From assembly GCF_014174495.1 (NCBI RefSeq), contig NZ_JACJHR010000041.1, forward strand, positions 1 through 64,000: a stretch of DNA of 64,000 nucleotides, read 5' to 3'. Below are positions 41,369-50,156 of this stretch, piece by piece (positions within the stretch are counted from its first letter, which is position 1; each line of letters opens with the position of its first letter). A program made the position numbers and the translations under genes. Source of the stretch: Amycolatopsis echigonensis. Lineage in GTDB: Bacteria; Actinomycetota; Actinomycetes; Mycobacteriales; Pseudonocardiaceae. The notes under the pieces are model-generated. The model was not told where the DNA came from, ran no database searches, and saw only the letters and a list, made by a program, of their open reading frames with translations.

Positions 41369-41866
41369 CTACTTGCCCGCTTTTTCGCGGAGTTTGGCGT
41401 CCTTGTCGAGGACCAACTGCTCCAGGTCCTCCTGGAACTGCGTCAGCTTCGCCTGCAACTGCAGGTCAGCGGCGGCGAGGATCCGGACCGCGAGGAGACC
41501 GGCGTTGCGCGCCCCGCCGACGGACACGGTCGCGACCGGGATGCCGGCGGGCATCTGCACGATCGACAGCAGCGAGTCCATGCCGTCCAGGTACTTCAGC
41601 GGAACCGGCACGCCGATCACCGGCAGCACCGTCGCCGACGCGACCATGCCCGGCAGGTGCGCGGCACCGCCCGCGCCCGCGATGATCGTGCGGATGCCCC
41701 GGTCGGCCGCGGACTTCGCGTAGTCCAGCATCCGCTGCGGGGTGCGGTGCGCCGAGTAGACACCGACCTCGTACTCGACGCCGAACTCGTCCAGCGCTTG
41801 TCCCGCGGCCTCCATCACCGGCCAGTCGGAGTCGCTGCCCATGATCACGCCCACCTGCGGCGCCAT
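41369..41866 (-). CDS. purE: N5-carboxyaminoimidazole ribonucleotide mutase PurE
   Basis: Second half of the bacterial two-step conversion of AIR to CAIR in purine synthesis. The 165-residue protein shows MGSDSDWPVMEAAGQALDEF, the catalytic SAHRTPQRMLDYAKSA and IAGAGGAAHLPGMVA. AAGGGG precedes the ATG. It is 11 bases downstream of purK in the same direction, the usual purK-purE order, as in M. tuberculosis Rv3276c-Rv3275c. Confidence 0.95.
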   Translation of the reverse strand: MAPQVGVIMGSDSDWPVMEAAGQALDEFGVEYEVGVYSAHRTPQRMLDYAKSAADRGIRTIIAGAGGAAHLPGMVASATVLPVIGVPVPLKYLDGMDSLLSIVQMPAGIPVATVSVGGARNAGLLAVRILAAADLQLQAKLTQFQEDLEQLVLDKDAKLREKAGK

Positions 41867-41877
41867 TGTGTTCCCCT

Positions 41878-43062
41878 TCAGTGGATCTCGTCGCCGTCGA
41901 GCCAGACGGCGTGGGACAGCCAGTGCGCGGACAGCAGCGCGCGGTTGCGCAGGTCGTCCATGCGGTCGCCGATGAAGTTGACGTGGCCGAGCTTGCGGCC
42001 GGGCCGGTCCTGCTTGCCGTACAGGTGGATTTTCACCTCGGGGAACCGCGCGAACAGGTGGTGCACGCGCTCGTCCGGGCTCATCTGCGGCGAGACCTCC
42101 GCGCCGAGCACGTTCGCCATCACGCACGCCGGCGCGATCAGGTCGGTGCGGCCGAGCGGGTAGTCCAGGACGCCGCGCAGGTGCTGTTCGAACTGCGACG
42201 TGCGCGAACCGTCCATGGTCCAGTGGCCGGAGTTGTGCGGACGCATCGCCAGCTCGTTGACCAGCAGGCCGGTCTCGGTCTCGAACAGTTCGACCGCGAG
42301 CAGCCCGGTGACGTCGAGCGTCGACGCGATGCGCAGGGCCAGCTCCTGCGCCTCGTGCACGCGCGACTCGGACAGCCCCGGTGCCGGGGCGAGGACCTCG
42401 GTGTTGATGCCGTTCGTCTGCACGGTCTCCACGACCGGATACGCCGCGCCCTGGCCGAACGGGGAGCGCGCGACCAGCGCGGACAGCTCGCGCTTCATCG
42501 CGACCTTCTCCTCGACCAGCAGGTCGGTGCCGGCTTCGAGGAGCTCGGGAACGATCTCCCGGGCCTGCTGTGCGGTGTCGAGCATCCAGACGCCCTTGCC
42601 GTCGTACCCGCCGCGCGACGCCTTCAGGACCACCGGCCAGCCGTGCTCGCCGCCGAAGGCCACCACGTCGTCCACAGTGGACACTTCGGCGAAGGCGGGG
42701 CCGGGCACTCCGAGGCCGGCCATCATCTCGCGCATCACGAGCTTGTTCTGCGCGAACCCGAGCGCGGTGGGCGCGGGGCGGACGACGAAGCCCTCGGTGG
42801 CGAGGGTGAGCAGGTGCTCGCCGGGCACGTGCTCGTGGTCGAAGGTGACTACGTCGACCTGGCGGGCGAAGTCGATCAGCGCGTCGAGGTCGGTGTGGTG
42901 GCCGATGACGACATCGCTGGCCACGAGGGCCGCCGCGTCGCCCTCGTCGGCCGCCAGCACCTTCAGCGACTGGCCGAGGGAAATCGCCGCCTGCTGCGTC
43001 ATGCGGGCAAGCTGCCCGCCGCCCACCATGCCGACGATGGGAAGACCGGTTCGTTTGTCCAT
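41878..43062 (-). CDS. purK: N5-carboxyaminoimidazole ribonucleotide synthase PurK
   Basis: ATP-grasp carboxylase making N5-CAIR from AIR, bicarbonate and ATP. At 394 residues it has GMVGGGQLARMTQQAAISLG at the start, VVLKASRGGYDGKGVWML in the ATP-grasp core and VELFETETGLLVNELAMRPH with the metal-binding Glu/Asn pair. ATG at 43062 gives MDKRTGLPIVGM, the usual N-terminus; no strong Shine-Dalgarno is visible. Upstream reading frames that extend it are noise. Confidence 0.95.
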   Translation of the reverse strand: MDKRTGLPIVGMVGGGQLARMTQQAAISLGQSLKVLAADEGDAAALVASDVVIGHHTDLDALIDFARQVDVVTFDHEHVPGEHLLTLATEGFVVRPAPTALGFAQNKLVMREMMAGLGVPGPAFAEVSTVDDVVAFGGEHGWPVVLKASRGGYDGKGVWMLDTAQQAREIVPELLEAGTDLLVEEKVAMKRELSALVARSPFGQGAAYPVVETVQTNGINTEVLAPAPGLSESRVHEAQELALRIASTLDVTGLLAVELFETETGLLVNELAMRPHNSGHWTMDGSRTSQFEQHLRGVLDYPLGRTDLIAPACVMANVLGAEVSPQMSPDERVHHLFARFPEVKIHLYGKQDRPGRKLGHVNFIGDRMDDLRNRALLSAHWLSHAVWLDGDEIH

Positions 43063-43614
43063 AGCGCAGCCCAGGTTACTGGTCGAGAACTCGCGGACCA
43101 CCGGCGACCTGCGGCGCAGGGTGCGGTGGACGGGGCGCGCGCTGGCCCGGGACGGCTGGGGTCGGGGGTGGCGTGGCGGGAACCGGCCGCGGTGGGGGGG
43201 CTCGACCATGAGATCAGCCGGACAGCGGTCCCCAGGGCACCCGAAATCTCTCGCAGAAATCCGGCGAAGACGATCAATCGCAGGGCCCAGGTGGGAATGA
43301 CCAGGTTCGACGGGCGAATCGGCAGGAACCGACCATGGCGGCGGCAACCACGATGGCTCCTCATGCGGAAGTCCCTGGGCAGAAGCGCAGCGACCGGTTG
43401 GCCGACACGGGTTCGGCTGCGGGCGAATCGAGTCGGCAACAGGTGCGCTCACCGGACTGCGCAGGCGAAACCGGCGCGCCGATCCAGAGAAGCAGCCTGG
43501 CTCCCCAAAGTGCCTTCCCGCAATCCGAACGCAGGCAGCACCCCAACCCCAACCAGGCAACACCCGGACAGCGAAACCCCACCTCAAACCCTCCCGCTGC
43601 AGCAGGATGGCCGG
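43063..43614. other. 552-base gap with no supported gene
   Basis: Between purK and a small hypothetical gene. It must contain the purK promoter. Several frames stay open, as everywhere in GC-rich DNA, but none has a start with a ribosome site or protein-like composition. One minus-strand stretch (TWALRLIVFAGFLREISGAL) is mildly hydrophobic and could be a fossil membrane segment. In mycobacteria a GtrA-type gene lies next to purK; here the GtrA genes are 6 kb away. Confidence 0.5.
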
Positions 43615-43977
43615 ATGGACTCTGTCACCCTCCCGCGGCCGGTTCTTCACGCACTTCGTCAGGCGAGCCTCCCCGGGGTGGCCACCGGGATGCTCACCGG
43701 CGCACCCCGGCCGCTGGCCTTTCCTCCGGGGTTCGGCGAGGTGCTCGCCTGGCTCTGGACCACCGATTCGAACGCGGCCGTCATCTACCTCGCCGAGCTG
43801 ATGAAGCAGCTCCGCGAACGGCATCCCCTCGCCAAGACCGTCACGCCGCCGTTCCGGTTCGATGAGTTGCTCGCCGCGGCCCGCGACTGTCTTCCGGACG
43901 ACTTCGCGCACGCCGAGCTGCTCATTCAGTACACCCGCACCTCGCTGGGCGACTATTACGGCGGTTCGGCGGACTGA
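43615..43977 (+). CDS. Hypothetical protein (120 aa)
   Basis: An unrecognised 120-residue soluble protein. It begins MDSVTLPRPVLHALRQASLP and includes FGEVLAWLWTTDSNAAVIYL and AELLIQYTRTSLGDYYGG. It looks like one compact helical domain with no signal or membrane segment. AGGATGG lies about 6 bases before the ATG. Neighbours (purK, GT87) give no hint. Confidence 0.6.
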   Translation: MDSVTLPRPVLHALRQASLPGVATGMLTGAPRPLAFPPGFGEVLAWLWTTDSNAAVIYLAELMKQLRERHPLAKTVTPPFRFDELLAAARDCLPDDFAHAELLIQYTRTSLGDYYGGSAD

Positions 43978-44158
43978 CAACGCTCACTATTCGGCTGATC
44001 TGTCCACACCGCGCCCGATCAGAGCGATGCCGGATCAGAACGATGGCCGTGCCCGCCCGCGAGCCAGGCTCCGGACGGCCGCGTAACCACCGCGATCCAG
44101 ACAGTAACCGCCACCACCGACAAAAACCGCCAGCAAGCCGCTGACCAGCACAAAAAGG

Positions 44159-45496
44159 CTAAACGGTCTCCTGCTGTGCCCGGTTGCGAGCCCGCCGCTG
44201 CAACCCCCACCGCAGCACCAACGCGACGGCCAGCACCACCGGCATCAGGATGTACGCGTCACCGAGGATGTTCTGCCACACCTTCCAGTGCAGCTCGACA
44301 TTCCGGCCGTTCGGCAAGATCAGCAGCACGCAGCTGACGAACACGAACGCCACCAGGAACGTCCCCAGCCACCGTTTCCACGCCGTCGCCGGGGTGGTTT
44401 TCGGCAGCCTGGACACCAGGAGCACGACCAGCGGCGCGACCCAGACCCAGTGGTGCGTCCAGGAAATCGGCGAGATCAGCAGGATCCAGAACGCCGTGAC
44501 GAGCAGCGCGGCCAGCGCCTGCCCGCGCCGGTGGAAGCGGAACATCAGCCACAGCGCCGGAATGGCGAGCACGAGGCCGATCGCGGTCGCCGCGCTGGAG
44601 GCCCACGGGGCCAGGTCGGTGGCGCGGTTCATCAGGGCGTTCAGCGACTGGTTGCCCGCCCAGTGCACCGGGCCGATCCGGCCGGTGTCGGGGAGCGTTT
44701 TGGTCCAGTATTTCCACGAATCGTGCGGGTTGATCAGGAACAGCAGCGCCTGCATGCCGACGAAGGTCGCCAGGCCGCGCAGGGCGTCTTTCCAGCGGCC
44801 GGTGATCAGCAGGTGGCCGACGAACACGATGGGAGTGAGCTTGATCGCCGCGGCGAGGCCGACCAGGACGCCGCCCCAGCGGCTGCCGCGTGCGCAGATC
44901 ACGAGCAGGTCCAGCAGGACCATCGCCATCAGGATCAGGTTGATCTGGCCGAGGAAGATCGTCCGCCACACCGGTTCGAAACCGAGGAAAACCAGGAAGA
45001 ACACGATGGTCGACCGGGCGGGCGAAGCCCACCAGCGGGGGCTGTCGGCGGCCGGACGGGGCAGCGCGCCGATCGCGATCCGCACCGACAGCGCGAGCGC
45101 GCCCAGCGAGACCACGGTCAGGAAACCCCAGGCCACCTGCACCGGCACGACGGCGAGCGGCGCGAACAGCAGCGCCGCGGTCGGCGGGTAGGTGAACGGC
45201 AGCAGCGCCCAGCCCGGTTCGGTGGGCAGCGTGTTCGCGTCGTAAAGATTGTCCCCGCGCAGCAGCTGCAGCGCGCCTGCCCGGTAGACCGCGCTGTCCA
45301 CGCCGAGGTTCCAGTCGTGCGCCCAGCCCCAGAACCCCATCGCGATCGCCAGCAGCGGGAAAATCGCGAAGATCAGCATCGACCGCGGGCGCACGGACAG
45401 CCGTGCCAGAGATCGGCGCAGAGCCAGCCGGGGCTGCCCGGATCGATTCACCGGAGCTTCGCTGTCAGCAGCGGAGGATACGGTCCTGGTCACCAC
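44159..45496 (-). CDS. GT87 / DUF2029 polyprenol-phosphate-mannose mannosyltransferase
   Basis: A 445-residue integral membrane GT-C glycosyltransferase with about ten helices. The GWAHDWNLGVDSAVYRAGAL segment carries the catalytic Asp in the first periplasmic loop; LPFTYPPTAALLFAPLAVVP and VGLAAAIKLTPIVFVGHLL are typical GT87 motifs. Homologues such as Rv2181 add alpha-1,2-mannose to lipomannan using polyprenyl-phosphate-mannose. The acceptor here is unknown. The GTG at 45496 is preceded by 35 Ala/Arg/Ser-rich residues before the first helix; a later start is possible. Confidence 0.87.
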   Translation of the reverse strand: MVTRTVSSAADSEAPVNRSGQPRLALRRSLARLSVRPRSMLIFAIFPLLAIAMGFWGWAHDWNLGVDSAVYRAGALQLLRGDNLYDANTLPTEPGWALLPFTYPPTAALLFAPLAVVPVQVAWGFLTVVSLGALALSVRIAIGALPRPAADSPRWWASPARSTIVFFLVFLGFEPVWRTIFLGQINLILMAMVLLDLLVICARGSRWGGVLVGLAAAIKLTPIVFVGHLLITGRWKDALRGLATFVGMQALLFLINPHDSWKYWTKTLPDTGRIGPVHWAGNQSLNALMNRATDLAPWASSAATAIGLVLAIPALWLMFRFHRRGQALAALLVTAFWILLISPISWTHHWVWVAPLVVLLVSRLPKTTPATAWKRWLGTFLVAFVFVSCVLLILPNGRNVELHWKVWQNILGDAYILMPVVLAVALVLRWGLQRRARNRAQQETV

Positions 45497-45546
45497 AACA
45501 GGAAAGCACGCCTGCGGGAATACTGGTCAGGAAGGGGGACCGGGGC

Positions 45547-46398
45547 TTAGCTGTGCGCCAATTCCGTCAGCAGCTCGCAGGCCCGGTCATGGGTCCCGGG
45601 CAACCGCACGGCCGACACGAGCGGACGTGCGACGTCGCGCAGCTGCGGATCCACGGAAAGACGTTCGTTAAGCGCCCGTCGGAGCGCGACCCCGCGCGTG
45701 GCCAGGCGCTCGTTGCGTTCGGCCAGCACCGCGACCGCGGACGGGCCGATCGTCGCGTAACACTCGCCGGTGTCGAACACGGCCCGGACGGCGTCGGCGG
45801 CGAGGATCATCGCGGTCAGCCGGGGCCAGCCGGACACCGACGTCAGGTCCAGCGACACGGTGAGCAGCACATTCGCTTCGTTGCCCCCGCCTCGGTAGAT
45901 CTCACCGAGCCGGGTCCGCAGGTACGCCGCGGACGGAAGGCCGGTGAGCGGGTCGGTGACTTCGGTGTGCACGAGCTGGTCGGTGGCGACGTCTGCCCAG
46001 GCCAGCGCGGTTACGCGGAGAAGCCGGGCCGGGGTGGCGTCGACGTCCGGTGCGACGAATCCGTCGACCGCGTCCGGGTCGGCGAGCACCGCGTGCAAAG
46101 CGGCCAGGTCAGACAGCGTTTCCGACAGCCCCGCGCCCGCCGCGGCCCGTGCCCGGCCCAGTCCGGCCAGCGCGTTTTCCGCGCCCGTCGAGCCGTGCCG
46201 GACCACCGCCGCGCACACCGCGTCGACTTCGGGCAGCGCCCAGTCGCTGGGGAAACGCCAGCCGGCTGCGAGACTGGCCGTTCGCCAGCGAGCTCGCAAT
46301 GCCCGCAAATGGCGGTCCCGCTCGAACCGCGCACGCGTCTCGTCCCCCGACGAGTCGCCTGCGGAGCCGAACCGCGCCCCGGTCGCCGGTACGTCCAC
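45547..46398 (-). CDS. Degenerate GGDEF-domain protein
   Basis: A 283-residue protein. Residues 15-140 are helical and unrecognised. Residues 145-280 have the GGDEF fold opening TDPLTGLPSAAYLRTRLGEI, but the active-site turn expected as GGDEF reads ATIGPSAVAVLAER, so cyclase activity is unlikely. It may bind a nucleotide or act as a protein switch. Divergently placed opposite the sigma-factor fusion, 256 bases between starts. AAGGAG lies about 12 bases before the GTG; the start is not secure. Confidence 0.72.
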   Translation of the reverse strand: MDVPATGARFGSAGDSSGDETRARFERDRHLRALRARWRTASLAAGWRFPSDWALPEVDAVCAAVVRHGSTGAENALAGLGRARAAAGAGLSETLSDLAALHAVLADPDAVDGFVAPDVDATPARLLRVTALAWADVATDQLVHTEVTDPLTGLPSAAYLRTRLGEIYRGGGNEANVLLTVSLDLTSVSGWPRLTAMILAADAVRAVFDTGECYATIGPSAVAVLAERNERLATRGVALRRALNERLSVDPQLRDVARPLVSAVRLPGTHDRACELLTELAHS

Positions 46399-46519
46399 CG
46401 AACCCCCAGCTCCTTCCGGTACCTGTCGATCTTGTCCCCAATCACGAAGGGGACGCGGCGGAGGGGTCCTCGTGACGCGTTTTCCCCGATCTTTTTCGCG
46501 TAATCACGGAGACGAGAAG

Positions 46520-46612
46520 GTGAACTTGCTGCGCCTACTGAGGCATCTGCCGGACCACGGCGTGACGAGTGTCGCCGCATCCGTCACACTTGGTGTGCGT
46601 TGTAGGGAGTAA
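46520..46612 (+). CDS. Possible small leader ORF upstream of the sigma-factor gene (30 aa)
   Basis: A 30-codon ORF starting VNLLRLLRHLPDHGVTSVAA with GGAG 11 bases upstream. It ends 42 bases before the sigma-factor start. The region also holds the perfect short palindrome CACACTTGGTGTG (46585-46597). It could be a leader peptide or chance. Leu/Arg-rich start and lack of any known homology keep confidence low. Confidence 0.25.
   Translation: MNLLRLLRHLPDHGVTSVAASVTLGVRCRE
46585..46597. promoter_or_regulatory. Short palindrome upstream of the sigma-factor gene
   Basis: CACAC TTG GTGTG is a perfect 5-bp dyad, about 58 bases before the sigma-factor GTG. It is preceded by GTGACGAGTGTCGCC..CCGTCAC, an imperfect outer dyad. 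It may be a regulator site in the divergent region with the GGDEF-like gene. Suggestive only. Confidence 0.3.
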
Positions 46613-46654
46613 GGCGCGTGGAGTCCGCCGCGCGCGCAGCCTCAAAGGAGCCCC

Positions 46655-48934
46655 GTGTCCACCGTTCCCGCCGATCTCTCCGGTAAGAGTGACGCCGAGC
46701 TGATCGCAGAGGTCCGCGCGGGAAAGATCGCGTCCTACGGTCCGCTCTACGAGCGGCACAGCGGTGCCGCGCACAACCTCGCCCGCCAGCTCGCGCGGTC
46801 CAGCTCGGAGGCCGACGACCTCGTGTCGGAGGCCTTCTCGAAGGTGCTGGACACGCTGCGCGGCGGGAAGGGCCCGGACAGCGCCTTCCGCGCGTACCTC
46901 CTCACCGCGCTGCGTCACACTGCGTATGACAAGACGCGCCGTGACCGCCGGATCGACCTCAACGAGGACATGAGCGACGTCGGCGGGGCCGCTGGCGAGG
47001 CGCTCACCGTGCCGTTCTCCGACACCGCCGTCGCGGGCCTCGAGCGCACGATGGCCGCGAAAGCGTTTGCGCGGCTGCCGGAACGCTGGCAGGCAGTGCT
47101 GTGGCACACCGAGATCGAGCAGCAGAGCCCGGCCGAAGTCGCGCCGCTGCTCGGGTTGACCGCGAACGGCGTTTCCGCGCTCGCGTACCGCGCCCGGGAA
47201 GGGCTTCGCCAGGCGTATCTGCAGGTCCACCTGCAGGAAACCGGTGCCGACCGCTGCCGCGCGACGGCCGATCGGCTCGGCGCCTGGACGCGCGACGGGC
47301 TGTCCAAACGCGAACGCTCCCAGGTGGAGAACCACCTCGACGAATGCGAGAAGTGCCGGGTACTGGCGGCCGAACTGGCCGACGTCAACGGCAGCCTGCG
47401 CGCGATCATCGCCCCGATCGTCCTGGGCGGCGCCGCTCTCGGCTACCTGGCCACGATCGGCGCGGCCAAGGCGAGCGCGGCGACCGCCGGTGCCGCCGCT
47501 GCCGGTGCTGGAGCCGCTGCGGCGGGCGGGGCCAAGGCGGGTGCGGCAGCCGCCGCGTCCGCGCCGCGGCAGTTCGCCGGGGTCGCCCTGTCCGGAGCCG
47601 CGATGGTGGCGGCCATCGCGGTCGCGTTGGCCGCGGGCGGTGGGACCCAGACCATCCCGGCCGCACAGCAGGCACCCGCACCACCGCCGGCTGCCGCGCC
47701 CGCACCTGCGCCGAAGCCTGCTCCCCCCGCTCCTCCGGCCGCGCCGCCCGCCGCTCCCCCGGCACCAGCGCCTGCCCAGCCCGCGCCTCCGGCCGTGCCG
47801 CCGCCCGCGGCGCCTCCGGCCGCCCCACCGGCGCAGCCGCCTGCCCAGAACCCGCCCGCCGGGGCTCCGCAGCTGTCCGCGTCCCTGCCGCCGAACGGAG
47901 TCGAACTCCAGCCGGGCGGCGGACCGGTCGCGCTGCCGATCACCGTGCGCAATAACGGCAACGCCGTGTCCGATCCCGTCCAGGCGACGCTGAACCTCCC
48001 GCCGGGAGTACGAGCCGTTCAGGCCAACGGCGGCGGCGCGGTCGGCTCGTACTCCAGCGAAGCGGCCGCGCAGTCCGGGCCGATGCAGGTCGCGTGCCCC
48101 GGCGGCACGGGCACGGTCACGTGCAAGACCGGCAGCGGACTGCAGCCTGGCCAGTCGGCGGTGCTGATGTTCCGGTTGCAGGCGGACGAGAACGCGAGCG
48201 GCGGCACGGTGACCGGTTCGGTCACGGCGGGTGCTTCGGTGAACGTCACCGTCAGCGTTCAGGTGAAGGTCAAGGCACCGCAGGACGCCCTGTCGCTGAC
48301 GGCCAGGCCGTTCGGCCTGCCGTGGAAGCTGCAGCCGGAGATCCAGGCCACGGTGCAGAACACCGGGCAGAGCACGAAGCCCGTCACGATCACGTTCGAC
48401 CACAGCACCACCTGGCAGTTCGGCTTGAAGAGGTTCGATTGCACGTCAGGGGAGGCGGGCACGAGCTGCACGAGTGCCAAACCGCTGGCTCCGGGCGAGA
48501 AGGCGGACCTCTTGGTGATGGTGGACCGCAAGCCGTTCGACGGCCCGCTCACCGTCACGGTCAACGCGTCGCTCGGCAGCGCCTCGGCCAACCCGGTGTC
48601 GGTGGATCTCGGCTGCTGGTGGGATATGTGCCACGAACCGACGATCGGACCGTTCACGTCCACGACGGTGCCGTCACTGCCGACGACGTCGACCTCGACC
48701 TCGAAGAGCCACGAGCCGAGTCCGTCGAAGCACCCGACGCCGAGCGTCACCCCGTCGTCCACGCCGTCCTCCGACGACGACGAGACGCCGGAGCCGACGT
48801 CGAGCAGCCCGTCCGCCACCACGAGCGCGCCGCCGAACCCCGGCTCGAACGGCAAGCCCGGCAAACCCGATAACCACGACAACCGTCCGCCGGCGGTCGA
48901 ACCCCGGGGGTTCTTCGGCTGGTTCACGGAGTAG
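46655..48934 (+). CDS. ECF sigma factor fused to zinc-finger, membrane and extracytoplasmic regions
   Basis: A 759-residue fusion. Residues 25-100 are sigma region 2 (LYERHSGAAHNLARQLARSS, AFRAYLLTALRHTAYDKTRR). Residues 133-190 are region 4 (LPERWQAVLWHTEIEQQSPA, then GLTANGVSALAYRAREGL). Residues 224-245 are an anti-sigma zinc finger (H227, C231, C234: HLDECEKC). Hydrophobic helices lie at 251-270 and 308-328, followed by a Pro/Ala linker (335-410), Ig-like beta domains (about 415-630) and a Ser/Thr/Pro tail ending RGFFGWFTE. AAAGGAG lies 6 bases before the GTG. It looks like a membrane-held sigma factor controlled by envelope sensing; topology is uncertain because two helices are predicted by eye. 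Confidence 0.88.
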   Translation: MSTVPADLSGKSDAELIAEVRAGKIASYGPLYERHSGAAHNLARQLARSSSEADDLVSEAFSKVLDTLRGGKGPDSAFRAYLLTALRHTAYDKTRRDRRIDLNEDMSDVGGAAGEALTVPFSDTAVAGLERTMAAKAFARLPERWQAVLWHTEIEQQSPAEVAPLLGLTANGVSALAYRAREGLRQAYLQVHLQETGADRCRATADRLGAWTRDGLSKRERSQVENHLDECEKCRVLAAELADVNGSLRAIIAPIVLGGAALGYLATIGAAKASAATAGAAAAGAGAAAAGGAKAGAAAAASAPRQFAGVALSGAAMVAAIAVALAAGGGTQTIPAAQQAPAPPPAAAPAPAPKPAPPAPPAAPPAAPPAPAPAQPAPPAVPPPAAPPAAPPAQPPAQNPPAGAPQLSASLPPNGVELQPGGGPVALPITVRNNGNAVSDPVQATLNLPPGVRAVQANGGGAVGSYSSEAAAQSGPMQVACPGGTGTVTCKTGSGLQPGQSAVLMFRLQADENASGGTVTGSVTAGASVNVTVSVQVKVKAPQDALSLTARPFGLPWKLQPEIQATVQNTGQSTKPVTITFDHSTTWQFGLKRFDCTSGEAGTSCTSAKPLAPGEKADLLVMVDRKPFDGPLTVTVNASLGSASANPVSVDLGCWWDMCHEPTIGPFTSTTVPSLPTTSTSTSKSHEPSPSKHPTPSVTPSSTPSSDDDETPEPTSSSPSATTSAPPNPGSNGKPGKPDNHDNRPPAVEPRGFFGWFTE

Positions 48935-48944
48935 CGTCCGGTCG

Positions 48945-49445
48945 GTGCGCGAACTCCTGGCGAAGCACCGTGAGCTGGTCCGTTTCGCCCTGGTCGGCGG
49001 CACGAGCTTCGTCATCACGCTGACGATCACGTACGTCCTGAAGTTCACCGTGCTGCGGACTCATCCGGTCACGGCGCTGATCGTCGGTGTGCTGATCGCC
49101 ACGATCTTTTCCTACGTCGCGAACCGCGAATGGTCGTTCCGCACCCGCGGCGGCCGCGAGCGCGCGCACGAGGCCGCGCTGTTCTTCCTGATCAGCGGGG
49201 TCGCGCTGGGGCTGAACGCGTTGCCGCAGTGGGTTTCGCGGTACGTGCTGCAGCTGCAGGTGCCGCACGTGAGCCTGGTCGGGCAAGAGGTCGCCGACTT
49301 CGTGAGCGGGATGATTCTGGGCACCTTGCTGGGGACGCTGTTCCGCTGGTGGGCGTTCAAGAAGTGGGTGTTTCCTACGGAGGGCGCCCGGCCGGAATCA
49401 GCGCGGAACGACAATCCGGATATTCCGGACCGTAAGGCCGCCTGA
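48945..49445 (+). CDS. GtrA-family membrane protein, copy 1
   Basis: A 166-residue four-helix membrane protein of the GtrA family, linked to flipping or handling of polyprenyl-phosphate-linked sugars. It reads RFALVGGTSFVITLTITYVL, then YVANREWSFRTRGGRERAHE, FFLISGVALGLNALPQWVS and FRWWAFKKWVF. The GTG lies 10 bases after the sigma-factor stop, with TAGCGT ending 7 bases before it, so it may be leaderless. Copy 2 follows after 37 bases. Confidence 0.88.
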   Translation: MRELLAKHRELVRFALVGGTSFVITLTITYVLKFTVLRTHPVTALIVGVLIATIFSYVANREWSFRTRGGRERAHEAALFFLISGVALGLNALPQWVSRYVLQLQVPHVSLVGQEVADFVSGMILGTLLGTLFRWWAFKKWVFPTEGARPESARNDNPDIPDRKAA

Positions 49446-49482
49446 CACCGGGCGTGACCTCGAATTCTCTAGACTGCGATAC

Positions 49483-50007
49483 GTGACCGTCGTCGAAACC
49501 GTGCTCGCCCGCACGCCCGAGCCATTGCGCTCCGTGCTCGTGAAGCACCGGGAGCTGCTGAAGTTCGCGATCGTGGGCGGCACGACCTTCCTGGTCGACA
49601 ACGGCGTCTGGTACTTCCTGAAGCTCAGCGTGCTGGAGTCGAAACCGACCACGGCGAAGGCGATCGCGATCATCGTCGCGACGATCGTGTCGTACGTGCT
49701 CAACCGCGAATGGTCGTTCCGCACCCGCGGCGGCCGCGAACGCGCCCACGAGGCGACCCTGTTCTTCCTGATCAGCGGGGTCGCGGTGGTGGTGAACCTC
49801 ATTCCGCTGCTGATCTCGCGCTACTGGCTGCACCTGGAAGTGCCGAACGTGTCGCGGTTCGTGCAGGAAGTCGCGGACTTCGCGAGCGGGTCGATCATCG
49901 GCATGCTGCTCGCGATGGTGTTCCGGTTCTGGGGATTCAAGAAGTGGGTGTTCCCGGATGAGCTGGGGGAACGGCGCAAGGACGGGGTGACCCGGATTCC
50001 CCGGTGA
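49483..50007 (+). CDS. GtrA-family membrane protein, copy 2
   Basis: A 174-residue paralogue of the preceding gene, with a longer N-terminus (VETVLARTPEPLRSVLVKHR). The core is FAIVGGTTFLVDNGVWYFL, NREWSFRTRGGRERAHEATL and FRFWGFKKWVF. Two stretches are identical at DNA level to copy 1 (38 and 27 bases), while the rest has diverged, suggesting duplication with later local gene conversion. TAGACT ends 7 bases before the GTG, a leaderless pattern. M. tuberculosis has one such gene (Rv3277) beside purK. Confidence 0.88.
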   Translation: MTVVETVLARTPEPLRSVLVKHRELLKFAIVGGTTFLVDNGVWYFLKLSVLESKPTTAKAIAIIVATIVSYVLNREWSFRTRGGRERAHEATLFFLISGVAVVVNLIPLLISRYWLHLEVPNVSRFVQEVADFASGSIIGMLLAMVFRFWGFKKWVFPDELGERRKDGVTRIPR

Positions 50008-50126
50008 CCCGGCTGGCACTGTTCGACCACGACACGCTGACCGATCTCAGCGGCGTGTTTTCCCGCTGGGCGACGGAATTCGTGATACAGCACCGGCTTC
50101 CAAAGGTCAGCAACCGCATCGCGTAG
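50004..50126 (+). CDS. Possible small coupled ORF (40 aa)
   Basis: A 40-codon ORF whose GTG overlaps the GtrA stop (GTGA). It reads VTRLALFDHDTLTDLSGVFS and ends HRLPKVSNRIA. Composition is protein-like and the coupling is of the kind seen elsewhere in the window, but there is no independent ribosome site or known homology; it may be the remnant of a larger gene. Confidence 0.35.
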   Translation: MTRLALFDHDTLTDLSGVFSRWATEFVIQHRLPKVSNRIA

Positions 50127-50156
50127 CAGTGGATCCGCCGGAAGCCGTCCAGATCC

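Noticed and set aside
43328..43614. An N-terminal extension of the 120-aa gene at 43615
   Set aside because: The upstream in-frame codons are Arg/Pro-rich without a ribosome site; the ATG at 43615 has AGGATGG upstream.
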